Below, piece after piece: positions 1 through 4,953 of a stretch of 5,306 nucleotides of DNA. Position 1 is the stretch's first letter. Each line of letters opens with the position of its first letter. The notes under the pieces were generated by a model. That model was not told the origin of the DNA. It was given only the letters and a program-made list of their open reading frames with translations, and searched no databases. The translations under genes and the position numbers were made by a program. This stretch comes from an uncultured Candidatus Melainabacteria bacterium (GTDB lineage Bacteria > Cyanobacteriota > Vampirovibrionia > Gastranaerophilales > Gastranaerophilaceae): NCBI GenBank assembly GCA_934754855.1, contig CAKVJR010000121.1, forward strand, positions 1 to 5,306. Direction: 5' to 3'.

Positions 1-100
1 AATTGTCTTTTTGTATATATTATTCTTAATATAACTTAACAAACAATGAAATAAGTTGTTTTAAGGGAGTTTTCGGGGATATTATTTGTTGAGATTAATA

Positions 101-208
101 ATGAAAGCGGTAACTGTTATTGTGAGAAACGAACAGAGGGTCAAGCCTTATGCGGATTTTGCTACGAAACAAATTGATTGCACCGTTGAAAAACAGTTCT
201 CAAAATGA
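101..208 (+). other. Short 35-codon open frame, possible gene remnant or leader peptide
   Basis: The frame runs from an ATG at 101 to a TGA at 206-208 and encodes a peptide starting MKAVTVIVRNEQ. Its beta-strand-like start looks vaguely like the first strand of a nucleotide-binding or glycosyltransferase fold, but I recognise no family. There is no convincing ribosome binding site directly upstream; the nearest purine run, GGGAG at 65-69, is over 30 nt away. It ends about 28 nt before the preferred start of the radical SAM gene. It could be a truncated gene 5' end, a leader peptide, or chance. Confidence 0.2.
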
Positions 209-228
209 TATAATTTTGTCGAAATATT

Positions 229-232
229 GGAG
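229..232 (+). promoter_or_regulatory. Ribosome binding site deciding the radical SAM start
   Basis: GGAG lies 4 nt before the ATG at 237. The spacing is short but usable. The in-frame ATG at 150 has a weaker GAGG-like site (136-139, about 10 nt away), but the 29 residues it would add do not resemble the start of this family. The family typically begins close to the YKSCSWI-type motif. Confidence 0.5.
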
Positions 233-236
233 AATT

Positions 237-1223
237 ATGAGATACAAAAGTTGCAGTTGGATTAACGGGGGATTGGATTTTAGACCTGATTCTATCGTAC
301 TTTGCTGTTTTTCTTGGCTGCAAGGCTATGAAGAGTACGTTTTAGTCGATAATTATTTTGGCGAAAAAATCGATTGGGCGAAACTTTTTGAAAAAAAACG
401 TGCCTTAATCGATTTGCAAAAAAGCGGTAAGACGGCTGATTTCTGCCATAATTGTATTTATCAGGAAGAGCGTGATTGGGTTGACGATGACAGCATAAAT
501 TGTTTGCTTTTCAATCATTGGACAAACTGCAATTCTGCTTGTATTTACTGCGATTTGGGGCAAGAACATGAATTTTACAATCGTCAAAAATCTTATGACA
601 TTTTGCCGATTTTGAAAGATATGAACGAAAACGGCATTTTGAAAATTATTGATGGAAGTTTTGTTTCTTTTGGGGGCGGAGAACCGACCGTTTTAAAAGA
701 TTTTGACGAGATTTTAAACCTTTTAATCGAAGTCGGGTTCAAGGTTATCCGAATTAATACCTCTGGCATTAAATATTCAAAAGCAATCGAAGACGGACTC
801 AAAAATAAGTCCGTAGATATTGTAACTTCTGTCGATTCAGGCTCTGCTGAAATTTACAGAAAAATAAAACGGGTTGATTGTTTTGATAAAGTTTGGCAAA
901 ATTTAAAAAATTACGCCAAATCCGCCGCAAACAAAAATGACGTTAAAGCAAAATTTATCATAATTCCCGACGTTAACAATACGCAAAAAGACATCGATGA
1001 CTTTTTCGATTGTGTTGAAAAAAATGACTTGCGAGCGGTATCATTTTCTGTTGAAAAAAATTGGGCAAACGACACGCCTGCTGAGATTTTCAGGGAAACG
1101 GACAAGGCAAAAAAAATATATGATTTACTCCTTTATTCCGAAAATAAATCCCGTGAATTAGGGTTGTTCCTTGAACTTTACAGCGAAGGAATAGGGTTTA
1201 AAAATTTGATGCAAAAGCAGTAA
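237..1223 (+). CDS. Radical SAM protein with Cys-rich N-terminal region
   Basis: This is a 328-residue enzyme of the radical SAM superfamily, predicted cytoplasmic. The 4Fe-4S/SAM motif is C98-x3-C102-x2-C105 (CNSACIYC), preceded by NHWTN. The GGE-type SAM-binding motif is GGGEP at 146-150. Core strands follow at INTSG (173-177) and SVDSG (198-202). Before the core are more cysteines: C6, the C23-C24 pair and C70-x2-C73. Their spacing recalls a SPASM-like auxiliary cluster region placed N-terminal instead of C-terminal. Similar proteins occur, from memory, in surface-polysaccharide and capsule loci of gut bacteria, and their reactions are mostly unknown. Substrate cannot be told from sequence. 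The start at 237 is preferred over the ATG at 150 because of the adjacent GGAG and family-like N-terminus; the longer form would have 357 residues. The gene is monocistronic here and faces a convergent neighbour across a terminator. Confidence 0.85.
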   Translation: MRYKSCSWINGGLDFRPDSIVLCCFSWLQGYEEYVLVDNYFGEKIDWAKLFEKKRALIDLQKSGKTADFCHNCIYQEERDWVDDDSINCLLFNHWTNCNSACIYCDLGQEHEFYNRQKSYDILPILKDMNENGILKIIDGSFVSFGGGEPTVLKDFDEILNLLIEVGFKVIRINTSGIKYSKAIEDGLKNKSVDIVTSVDSGSAEIYRKIKRVDCFDKVWQNLKNYAKSAANKNDVKAKFIIIPDVNNTQKDIDDFFDCVEKNDLRAVSFSVEKNWANDTPAEIFRETDKAKKIYDLLLYSENKSRELGLFLELYSEGIGFKNLMQKQ

Positions 1224-1270
1224 AACGGTTGTTTTTGTTTGAAAATTTTGTCGAAATTTTTGCTAAAAGC

Positions 1271-1304
1271 AAAAACGGACGCCGATTGACGCCCGTTTCT
1301 TTTA
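1271..1304. terminator. Probable bidirectional rho-independent terminator
   Basis: An inverted repeat pairs AAACGG (1273-1278) with CCGTTT (1293-1298). Two more CG pairs lie inside, past one A/C mismatch, leaving an 8-nt loop. On the + strand the stem runs into TTTCTTTT, which suits the radical SAM gene ending at 1223. On the - strand it is followed by TTTTTGCTTTT, which suits the zinc-ribbon gene ending at 1322. The position between two convergent genes supports the call. The stem is imperfect, so strength is uncertain. Confidence 0.65.
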
Positions 1305-1321
1305 AGATATTAAATGTATTT

Positions 1322-1594
1322 TTATTCGTGATGTTTTGCGTAACATTCTTTGCAGTACACTTCTTTGCCTGAAATCGGTTTGAAAGGTACTTGAGTTTGG
1401 CAACCGCAATCCGAACAGGTAACGTCGTACATTTTTCTTTTCGCACGTTGATTTTGGCGACGTGATTTACGGCATTCCGGACATCTTTTGGGTTTGTTCA
1501 CGAGTCCCTTTTCTGCGTAAAATTCTTGTTCTCCGGCAGTAAATACAAATTCACTTCCGCAATCTTCGCAGATAAGTTTTTCATCTTGATACAT
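1322..1594 (-). CDS. Double zinc-ribbon protein (zf-trcl type plus CxxC-x17-CxxC)
   Basis: This is a 90-residue basic protein made of two treble-clef/zinc-ribbon units. The first has C9-x2-C12 and C38-x2-C41 around the conserved block EFVFTAGEQEFYAEKG, typical of the probable zinc-ribbon family zf-trcl. A basic linker (about 42-54, RKSRRQNQRAKRK) follows. The second is C60-x2-C63 then exactly 17 residues to C81-x2-C84, the known CxxC-x17-CxxC domain with a central VPFKP. Each unit should bind one zinc ion. The function is unknown; the basic linker suggests RNA, DNA or ribosome contact, which is inference. The start at 1594 is chosen because GAGGAG lies 6 nt upstream and the family begins MYQD. 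An in-frame ATG at 1612 adds six residues but would place that binding site inside the coding region. The gene has its own promoter and 58-nt leader. Confidence 0.85.
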   Translation of the reverse strand: MYQDEKLICEDCGSEFVFTAGEQEFYAEKGLVNKPKRCPECRKSRRQNQRAKRKMYDVTCSDCGCQTQVPFKPISGKEVYCKECYAKHHE

Positions 1595-1600
1595 TTGATT

Positions 1601-1606
1601 CTCCTC
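1601..1606 (-). promoter_or_regulatory. Ribosome binding site deciding the zinc-ribbon start
   Basis: On the - strand GAGGAG is followed by a 6-nt spacer (AATCAA) and then ATG at 1594. This near-ideal Shine-Dalgarno site rules in favour of the 90-residue form over the upstream ATG at 1612. Confidence 0.85.
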
Positions 1607-1623
1607 GGGCATATAATTTCATT

Positions 1624-1647
1624 CCGCACAAGCCTGCCCTTGCTCGG
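1624..1647 (-). promoter_or_regulatory. Leader hairpin of the zinc-ribbon gene
   Basis: On the - strand the predicted 5' leader contains CCGAGCAAG, a GGCAGG loop, then CTTGTGCGG. This gives 3 pairs, one A/G mismatch and 5 pairs including a G-U. It is the only GC-rich patch in an AT-rich intergenic region and lies about 20 nt before the ribosome binding site. It could affect mRNA stability or translation, or bind a regulator. It matches no riboswitch class I know. Confidence 0.4.
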
Positions 1648-1658
1648 TGCATGTTTCT

Positions 1659-1687
1659 ATTTTACCTTTATTTTCAAATTTTGGCAA
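1659..1687 (-). promoter_or_regulatory. Sigma-70-like promoter of the zinc-ribbon gene
   Basis: Reading the - strand, the -35 is TTGCCA (1682-1687), the spacer is 17 nt and the -10 is TAAAAT (1659-1664). Transcription would begin near 1652, giving a leader of about 58 nt before the ATG at 1594. Hexamer quality and ideal spacing support it, but AT-rich DNA makes chance matches common. Confidence 0.55.
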
Positions 1688-1703
1688 TAAAAAAGATTAT
1701 TTC

Positions 1704-1725
1704 AAATAAGTTTAAATTCTTATTT
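1704..1725. repeat. Inverted repeat between divergent promoters, possible operator
   Basis: AAATAAG (1704-1710) and CTTATTT (1719-1725) form a perfect 7-bp inverted repeat with an 8-bp spacer. The right arm overlaps the -35 of the rightward promoter (1723-1728), and the whole lies upstream of the leftward promoter. This is the placement expected of an operator. It is all A/T except one base pair per arm, so chance is a real alternative. Confidence 0.25.
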
Positions 1726-1751
1726 ACAAAGAGTTTGTTATATGTGATAAT
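1723..1751 (+). promoter_or_regulatory. Sigma-70-like promoter of the YjbQ gene with extended -10
   Basis: The -35 is TTTACA (1723-1728), the spacer is 17 nt and the -10 is GATAAT (1746-1751). It is preceded by TGT at 1743-1745, an extended -10 element. Transcription would start near 1758, about 30 nt before the ATG at 1788. Confidence 0.65.
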
Positions 1752-1787
1752 AAAGTTATAGGTTTGAAACAGGTGTGAGGATAAAAT

Positions 1788-2204
1788 ATGGCAATTGTAA
1801 CAGACAGATTCAGTATTAGCACAAAGGGTTTTACCGATATTGTTGATATTACGTCACAAATTGTCGAACTCACCAAAAAACACGGGATTAAAGAGGCAAA
1901 CGCACATATTTATGTAATCGGCTCTACTGCGTCAATTACGACGATTGAGTATGAACCGGGGCTTTTGAGAGATTTGCCTGAAGCGTTGGAAAAATTTGCT
2001 CCCGTAAATAAAGAATACTATCACGATCAAACTTGGCAAGACGGAAACGGTTATGCTCACTTGCGTTCATCGTTAATCGGAACTTCTGAAAATATCCCGA
2101 TTGTTGACGGAACACCATTCTTAGGAACTTGGCAGCAAATTGTCCTAGTTGACTTTGATAATAAACCGAGAACAAGAACTGTCTTGGTTCAATTTTTGTT
2201 TTAA
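1788..2204 (+). CDS. yjbQ: YjbQ / UPF0047 family protein
   Basis: This 138-residue protein has the usual length of the YjbQ (UPF0047) family. These are small soluble proteins, trimeric in known structures; E. coli YjbQ has weak thiamine-phosphate synthase activity, but the true role is unsettled. Family signatures are GSTASITTIEYE (45-56), YYHD near 77-80, the HLRSS block with H91, and the C-terminal LGTWQQIVLVDFD (112-124) followed by RTRTVLVQ. The common family motif HTTA is replaced by GSTA at 45-48. I believe this marks a recognised subgroup, not decay, since the rest is well conserved. The start is fixed by GAGG at 1777-1780, 7 nt before the ATG, and by the promoter just upstream. It stands alone, divergent from the zinc-ribbon gene. 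No strong terminator follows directly; a weak hairpin with a T-run lies at 2297-2324. Confidence 0.88.
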   Translation: MAIVTDRFSISTKGFTDIVDITSQIVELTKKHGIKEANAHIYVIGSTASITTIEYEPGLLRDLPEALEKFAPVNKEYYHDQTWQDGNGYAHLRSSLIGTSENIPIVDGTPFLGTWQQIVLVDFDNKPRTRTVLVQFLF

Positions 2205-2231
2205 TCGGAATTGATTTTATTTGCTTTGATA

Positions 2232-2268
2232 ACCCACAGAAGTAGTGGGTGTATGTTTACTGCCCACT
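2232..2268 (+). repeat. Two mutually exclusive hairpins
   Basis: ACCCAC (2232-2237) can pair with GTGGGT (2245-2250) across a 7-nt loop. The same middle segment, AGTGGG (2244-2249), can instead pair with CCCACT (2263-2268) across a 13-nt loop. It lies 28 nt after the YjbQ stop. Neither hairpin is followed by a T-run, so a terminator call is not supported. Confidence 0.4.
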
Positions 2269-2341
2269 TGTTTCTAAGAATGACATGAATTATATTGGTT
2301 GACTAAAGTCAACCCTACGTTTTTGATGAATGAGTAAACAT
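2253..2341. repeat. 89-bp element bounded by 9-bp inverted repeats, with inner palindrome
   Basis: ATGTTTACT (2253-2261) and AGTAAACAT (2333-2341) are perfect inverted repeats. Inside lies GGTTGAC (2297-2303), loop TAAA, GTCAACC (2308-2314). The nested arrangement resembles palindromic intergenic repeats or miniature inverted-repeat elements. No target-site duplication is evident. The inner hairpin has TTTTT at 2320-2324, five nt after the stem, so it could double as a weak terminator for the YjbQ gene. Confidence 0.4.
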
Positions 2342-2423
2342 TGGACTGCTTCGTCGAGATTGATTTTCACTTCGCTCGCATAGAATAACGAAAATAATAA
2401 AAAAATTCCAAAATTTAAAAAAA

Positions 2424-2461
2424 GCAAAAAATTCTTCGTCACGGAAATATGACGAAGAATT
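2424..2461 (-). terminator. Rho-independent terminator of the transglutaminase/ATP-grasp/alpha-E operon
   Basis: A perfect 12-bp stem pairs AATTCTTCGTCA (2430-2441) with TGACGAAGAATT (2450-2461) around an 8-nt loop. Reading the - strand, the stem runs directly into TTTTTTGC, giving a proper U-tract. It begins 18 nt beyond the alpha-E stop codon. The + strand lacks a T-run after the stem, so it acts leftward only. Confidence 0.88.
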
Positions 2462-2479
2462 GAAAAATCTTATTACGGT

Positions 2480-3430
2480 TTAGACCTGCCAGGTACAATC
2501 GAAAAAGTCATTTCTGATTGCTGCATTGACGTGCGAAAGTCGAAGTTGAATGTCGTCAATCGTTTCGTGCAAGCCTTTTGCGATAACTTCATCAATCGTT
2601 GCATATTCAAGTTGCGACTTCAATTTGCCCAAAACCCGTTTCGTTTTTTCGCCGTTATTTGAGAATTTCGTTTCCGTAATTTTATTCAAAGCCCTTTCAG
2701 CGTGTTCAAGGCAGTACATAACCGAACGTGGAAATTCTTTATTCAAAAGCAAAAATTCGGAAACATTTTGCGGAGTAACGGACGAGTATGTTTTTCTAAA
2801 CATTTCAAACGCACTGACCGATTTAAGCAACGCCGTCCATTGCACCGTATCAAGCGACATGCCAATCATGCTGACGTCGGGGAGCAAAATATAATATTTT
2901 ACGTCCAAAATTCTTGATGTTTGGTCTGCTCGTTCGAGCATTTTGCCGAGCCAAGCGAAGTTCCAGCCCTCGTTGTGGCTCATCGTTCCGTCTTGAATAC
3001 CGACGTAAAGTTGGCAAAATTCCTTGATTTCAGTAAAAAAGTCGTGCGGATTGTTGAGCATTTCCGCTTTGATATTTTTTTCGTGAAGTCGATGGTAGAA
3101 TTTGTTAATCAAAAGCCACATTTCCAAAGTGATTGTTTCTCTTATGCAACGGGCATTTTCACGTGCAATCGAAACGCAATTTATAATACTTGCGGGATTT
3201 TCCGTGTCTAATGTCAAAAAGTCCATAACGTTCTCGGACGTTGCCTTTGCGTATTTGTGGTAAAAATCTCTTGAGCAGCCCGCTGTTTGAATTACGGGGT
3301 CCCAATGTCTGTCTTCCCCTGGTAAATCGAGCAAAAGACAAAGGTTTACGTCAATACTTCTTGCAATATTTTCGGCACGTTCGATGTATCTGCTTATCCA
3401 AAAAAGAGAATCTGCTACTCTGCTTAACAT
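2480..3430 (-). CDS. Alpha-E domain protein (DUF403)
   Basis: This 316-residue, all-helical protein covers the whole alpha-E family (DUF403), usually about 310-320 residues. Visible signatures are the N-terminal RYIERAENIAR (14-24), ARENARCIRETI (89-100), LGKMLERADQTSRILDVKYY (161-180) and FPRSVMYCL (233-241). The repeated E-R-A/E-N-A type helices give the family its name. There is no signal peptide or membrane segment. The biochemical role is unknown; the family is tightly linked to circularly permuted ATP-grasp proteins and is thought to be a partner in forming a peptide or amide product. It is the last gene of the operon. Its ATG at 3428-3430 overlaps the ATP-grasp stop by 7 nt and its AGGAG binding site sits in the last codons of that gene, so translation is probably coupled. 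A strong terminator follows. Confidence 0.93.
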   Translation of the reverse strand: MLSRVADSLFWISRYIERAENIARSIDVNLCLLLDLPGEDRHWDPVIQTAGCSRDFYHKYAKATSENVMDFLTLDTENPASIINCVSIARENARCIRETITLEMWLLINKFYHRLHEKNIKAEMLNNPHDFFTEIKEFCQLYVGIQDGTMSHNEGWNFAWLGKMLERADQTSRILDVKYYILLPDVSMIGMSLDTVQWTALLKSVSAFEMFRKTYSSVTPQNVSEFLLLNKEFPRSVMYCLEHAERALNKITETKFSNNGEKTKRVLGKLKSQLEYATIDEVIAKGLHETIDDIQLRLSHVNAAIRNDFFDCTWQV

Positions 3431-4941
3431 ATTTCTCTCCTTTCTTGTTGTTGCTGTTGTTGTTGATGTTGCATATATTGTTGGCTTTGACCTTGTTCGG
3501 GAGCACCTTTATCGGGTGCAATAACCCAAGTATCTTTGCAGCCGCCGCCTTGTGAACTGTTTACAACAACAGAACCTTTTTTGAGAGCAACTCTTGTCAA
3601 CCCGCCGGGGAGAACGTAAATGTCTTTTCCTTGAATAATGTAAGGTCTTAAATCGACGTGACGACCCTCAAAATGGTCATCGACGATTGACGGTACACGG
3701 CTCAATGAAATCATCGGTTGAGCAATATAATTTCTCGGATTTGCCTTGATTTTTTCCTTAAATTCTTCTCGTTGCTGTTGAGTTGCGTGAGGACCGACGA
3801 GCATTCCGTAACCGCCCGATTCGCTGACGGCTTTAACGACCATTTTGTCAAGGTTTGCAAGAACGTGCTGCATTTTGACAGGGTCTTCGCAAACAAATGT
3901 TGGCACATTCGGAATGATGTTGTCTTCACCCAAATAATATTTGATAATGGCAGGAACAAACGTGTAAATTGCTTTGTCGTCCGCAACTCCGCACCCCGGA
4001 GCATTTGCGAGTGCAACATTTCCCGCACGATATGCCTCAAACAATCCCGGAACGCCCAAAAGCGAATCAGGTCTGAATGTAAGCGGATCAAGGAATTCAT
4101 CGTCAATTCGACGGTACATCACGTGAACCTGCAAAAGACCTTGGGTTGTTTTTGCATAAACTTTATTATCTTTAACAATAAGGTCATTGCCGGAAACGAG
4201 CGGAATACCCATTTGTTGGCTCAAAAACGAATGTTCGTAATATGCCGAGTTGTAAACTCCCGGGGTCAAAACGACTGCTCTCGGTTTCTCAACATTTGGC
4301 ATAAGATATTCGAGCATGTTGCGAAGTTTTGTCGGATACTCGTCAACAGGTCGAATAGCACATTTTGAAAAGACTTTCGGGAATGTTTGTTTCAAAATTC
4401 TTCTGTTTTGCAAAACGTACGAAACACCGCTCGGACAACGCATATTGTCCTCAAGAACATAAAAAGTTCCGTCCTTGTCACGGACGAGGTCTGTCCCCGT
4501 AATGTGTGCCCAAATTTTTCTCGGAGGAACAAATCCTTCGCATTCTTTTCGGTACGCCGTGCAGGTTTTGATTAATTCTTCGGGAACAATTTTATCTCTC
4601 AGAATTTTTTGTTCGCCGTAAATATCGTTCAAAAAGCAGTTCATCGCTTCTGTTCGTTGCTTCAAGCCGCTTTCCAATTTTGCCCAAACATTTGCTTCAA
4701 CAATTCTTGGGATTACATCAAACGGAATAATTTTTTCTGAACCGTCTTTGTTGCCGTAAACGGCAAAAGTAATGCCTGTATCCATAAATGAGGCTTCAGC
4801 AGTTTTTTGGCGGCGTTGGAGTTCGCCGTCAGGCAATTCTTCAATTGTGTCAATTAACGCTTCAGCACAGGGTCGAGGCTGATTATTGTCAAAAAAGAGT
4901 TCGTCAAAAAATCCTTCAGTATCATAGTTTTCAAATTTCAT
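3424..4941 (-). CDS. Circularly permuted ATP-grasp protein (type 2, DUF404/DUF407)
   Basis: This 505-residue protein belongs to the circularly permuted ATP-grasp type 2 family, predicted to use ATP to join a carboxylate and an amine. Conserved blocks run in order: TGITFAVYG (55-63), IPFDVIPRI (72-80), EDNMRCPSGVSY (164-175), LTPGVYNSAYYEHSFL (225-240), MYRRIDDEFLDP (275-286), NAPGCGVADDKAIY (313-326), VVKAVSESGGYGMLVGP (368-384), GRHVDLRPY (426-434), PGGLTRVAL (445-453) and NSSQGGGCKDTWV (461-473). K370 and the acidic and Asn residues are likely ATP/Mg ligands by family analogy. After TWV, where relatives usually end, there is an extra tail of about 32 residues containing a Gln-rich run (483-499, seven Gln at 493-499). 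C468 replaces the more usual Ser in QGGGSKD. GAGGAG lies 7 nt before the ATG and overlaps the stop of the preceding transglutaminase gene, 12 nt upstream. Confidence 0.93.
   Translation of the reverse strand: MKFENYDTEGFFDELFFDNNQPRPCAEALIDTIEELPDGELQRRQKTAEASFMDTGITFAVYGNKDGSEKIIPFDVIPRIVEANVWAKLESGLKQRTEAMNCFLNDIYGEQKILRDKIVPEELIKTCTAYRKECEGFVPPRKIWAHITGTDLVRDKDGTFYVLEDNMRCPSGVSYVLQNRRILKQTFPKVFSKCAIRPVDEYPTKLRNMLEYLMPNVEKPRAVVLTPGVYNSAYYEHSFLSQQMGIPLVSGNDLIVKDNKVYAKTTQGLLQVHVMYRRIDDEFLDPLTFRPDSLLGVPGLFEAYRAGNVALANAPGCGVADDKAIYTFVPAIIKYYLGEDNIIPNVPTFVCEDPVKMQHVLANLDKMVVKAVSESGGYGMLVGPHATQQQREEFKEKIKANPRNYIAQPMISLSRVPSIVDDHFEGRHVDLRPYIIQGKDIYVLPGGLTRVALKKGSVVVNSSQGGGCKDTWVIAPDKGAPEQGQSQQYMQHQQQQQQQERREIC
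3431..3441 (-). promoter_or_regulatory. Ribosome binding site of alpha-E inside the ATP-grasp gene
   Basis: On the - strand AAGGAG plus a 6-nt spacer (AGAAAT) precede the ATG at 3430. The site is encoded within the Glu-Arg-Arg codons at the very end of the ATP-grasp reading frame, so the tail sequence serves both protein and mRNA. Confidence 0.8.
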
Positions 4942-4953
4942 GAAATCACTCCT

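Larger units (their letters stand above)
1..236. other. Leader region upstream of the radical SAM gene
   Basis: This AT-rich stretch has no recognisable gene of normal size. It holds an imperfect inverted repeat at about 35-65 (AAACAA at 41-46 against TTGTTT at 56-61, extended by CTTA/TAAG with bulges). It may be the end of an upstream transcript or a leader structure, but there is no clean T-run. Only weak promoter-like matches occur near 3-32 (TTGTCT, 18 nt, TAATAT), and I do not call a promoter. A 35-codon open frame at 101-208 is described separately. The upstream neighbour lies outside the window. Confidence 0.5.
2205..2429. other. Gene-free region rich in inverted repeats
   Basis: No coding frame with a ribosome binding site or recognisable product is seen on either strand. 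The stretch contains competing hairpins (2232-2268), a long inverted repeat (2253-2341) with an inner perfect palindrome (2297-2314), and two similar motifs with CTTCG cores (GCTTCGTCGAGA near 2348 and ACTTCGCTCGCA near 2370). The A-rich end near 2391-2430 has no structure. The overall look is of a dispersed intergenic repeat or decayed miniature mobile element. Confidence 0.5.

Noticed and set aside
1..32. Promoter for the radical SAM gene
   Set aside because: Matches to -10 and -35 are poor and expected by chance in AT-rich DNA.
1198..1446. 82-codon - strand frame overlapping the ends of the radical SAM and zinc-ribbon genes
   Set aside because: It crosses the terminator and two real genes and has no ribosome binding site or family resemblance.
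1610..1612. Upstream ATG as start of the zinc-ribbon gene
   Set aside because: The GAGGAG site lies between it and the ATG at 1594 at ideal distance from the latter, and homologues begin at MYQD.
2550..3211. Several + strand frames opposite the alpha-E gene
   Set aside because: All are antisense to a complete conserved family member and their translations look like no protein family.
3440..3490. CAA/CAG run as a CRISPR or structural DNA repeat
   Set aside because: The run is in frame, codes the Gln-rich tail and has no spacer-repeat structure.
3711..4106. 131-codon - strand frame inside the ATP-grasp gene in another phase
   Set aside because: It overlaps conserved ATP-grasp blocks out of frame and its product is unrecognisable.
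3718..4368. 216-codon open frame on the + strand opposite the ATP-grasp gene
   Set aside because: It lies wholly antisense to a highly conserved gene, gives no recognisable protein and has no ribosome binding site; it is a shadow frame.
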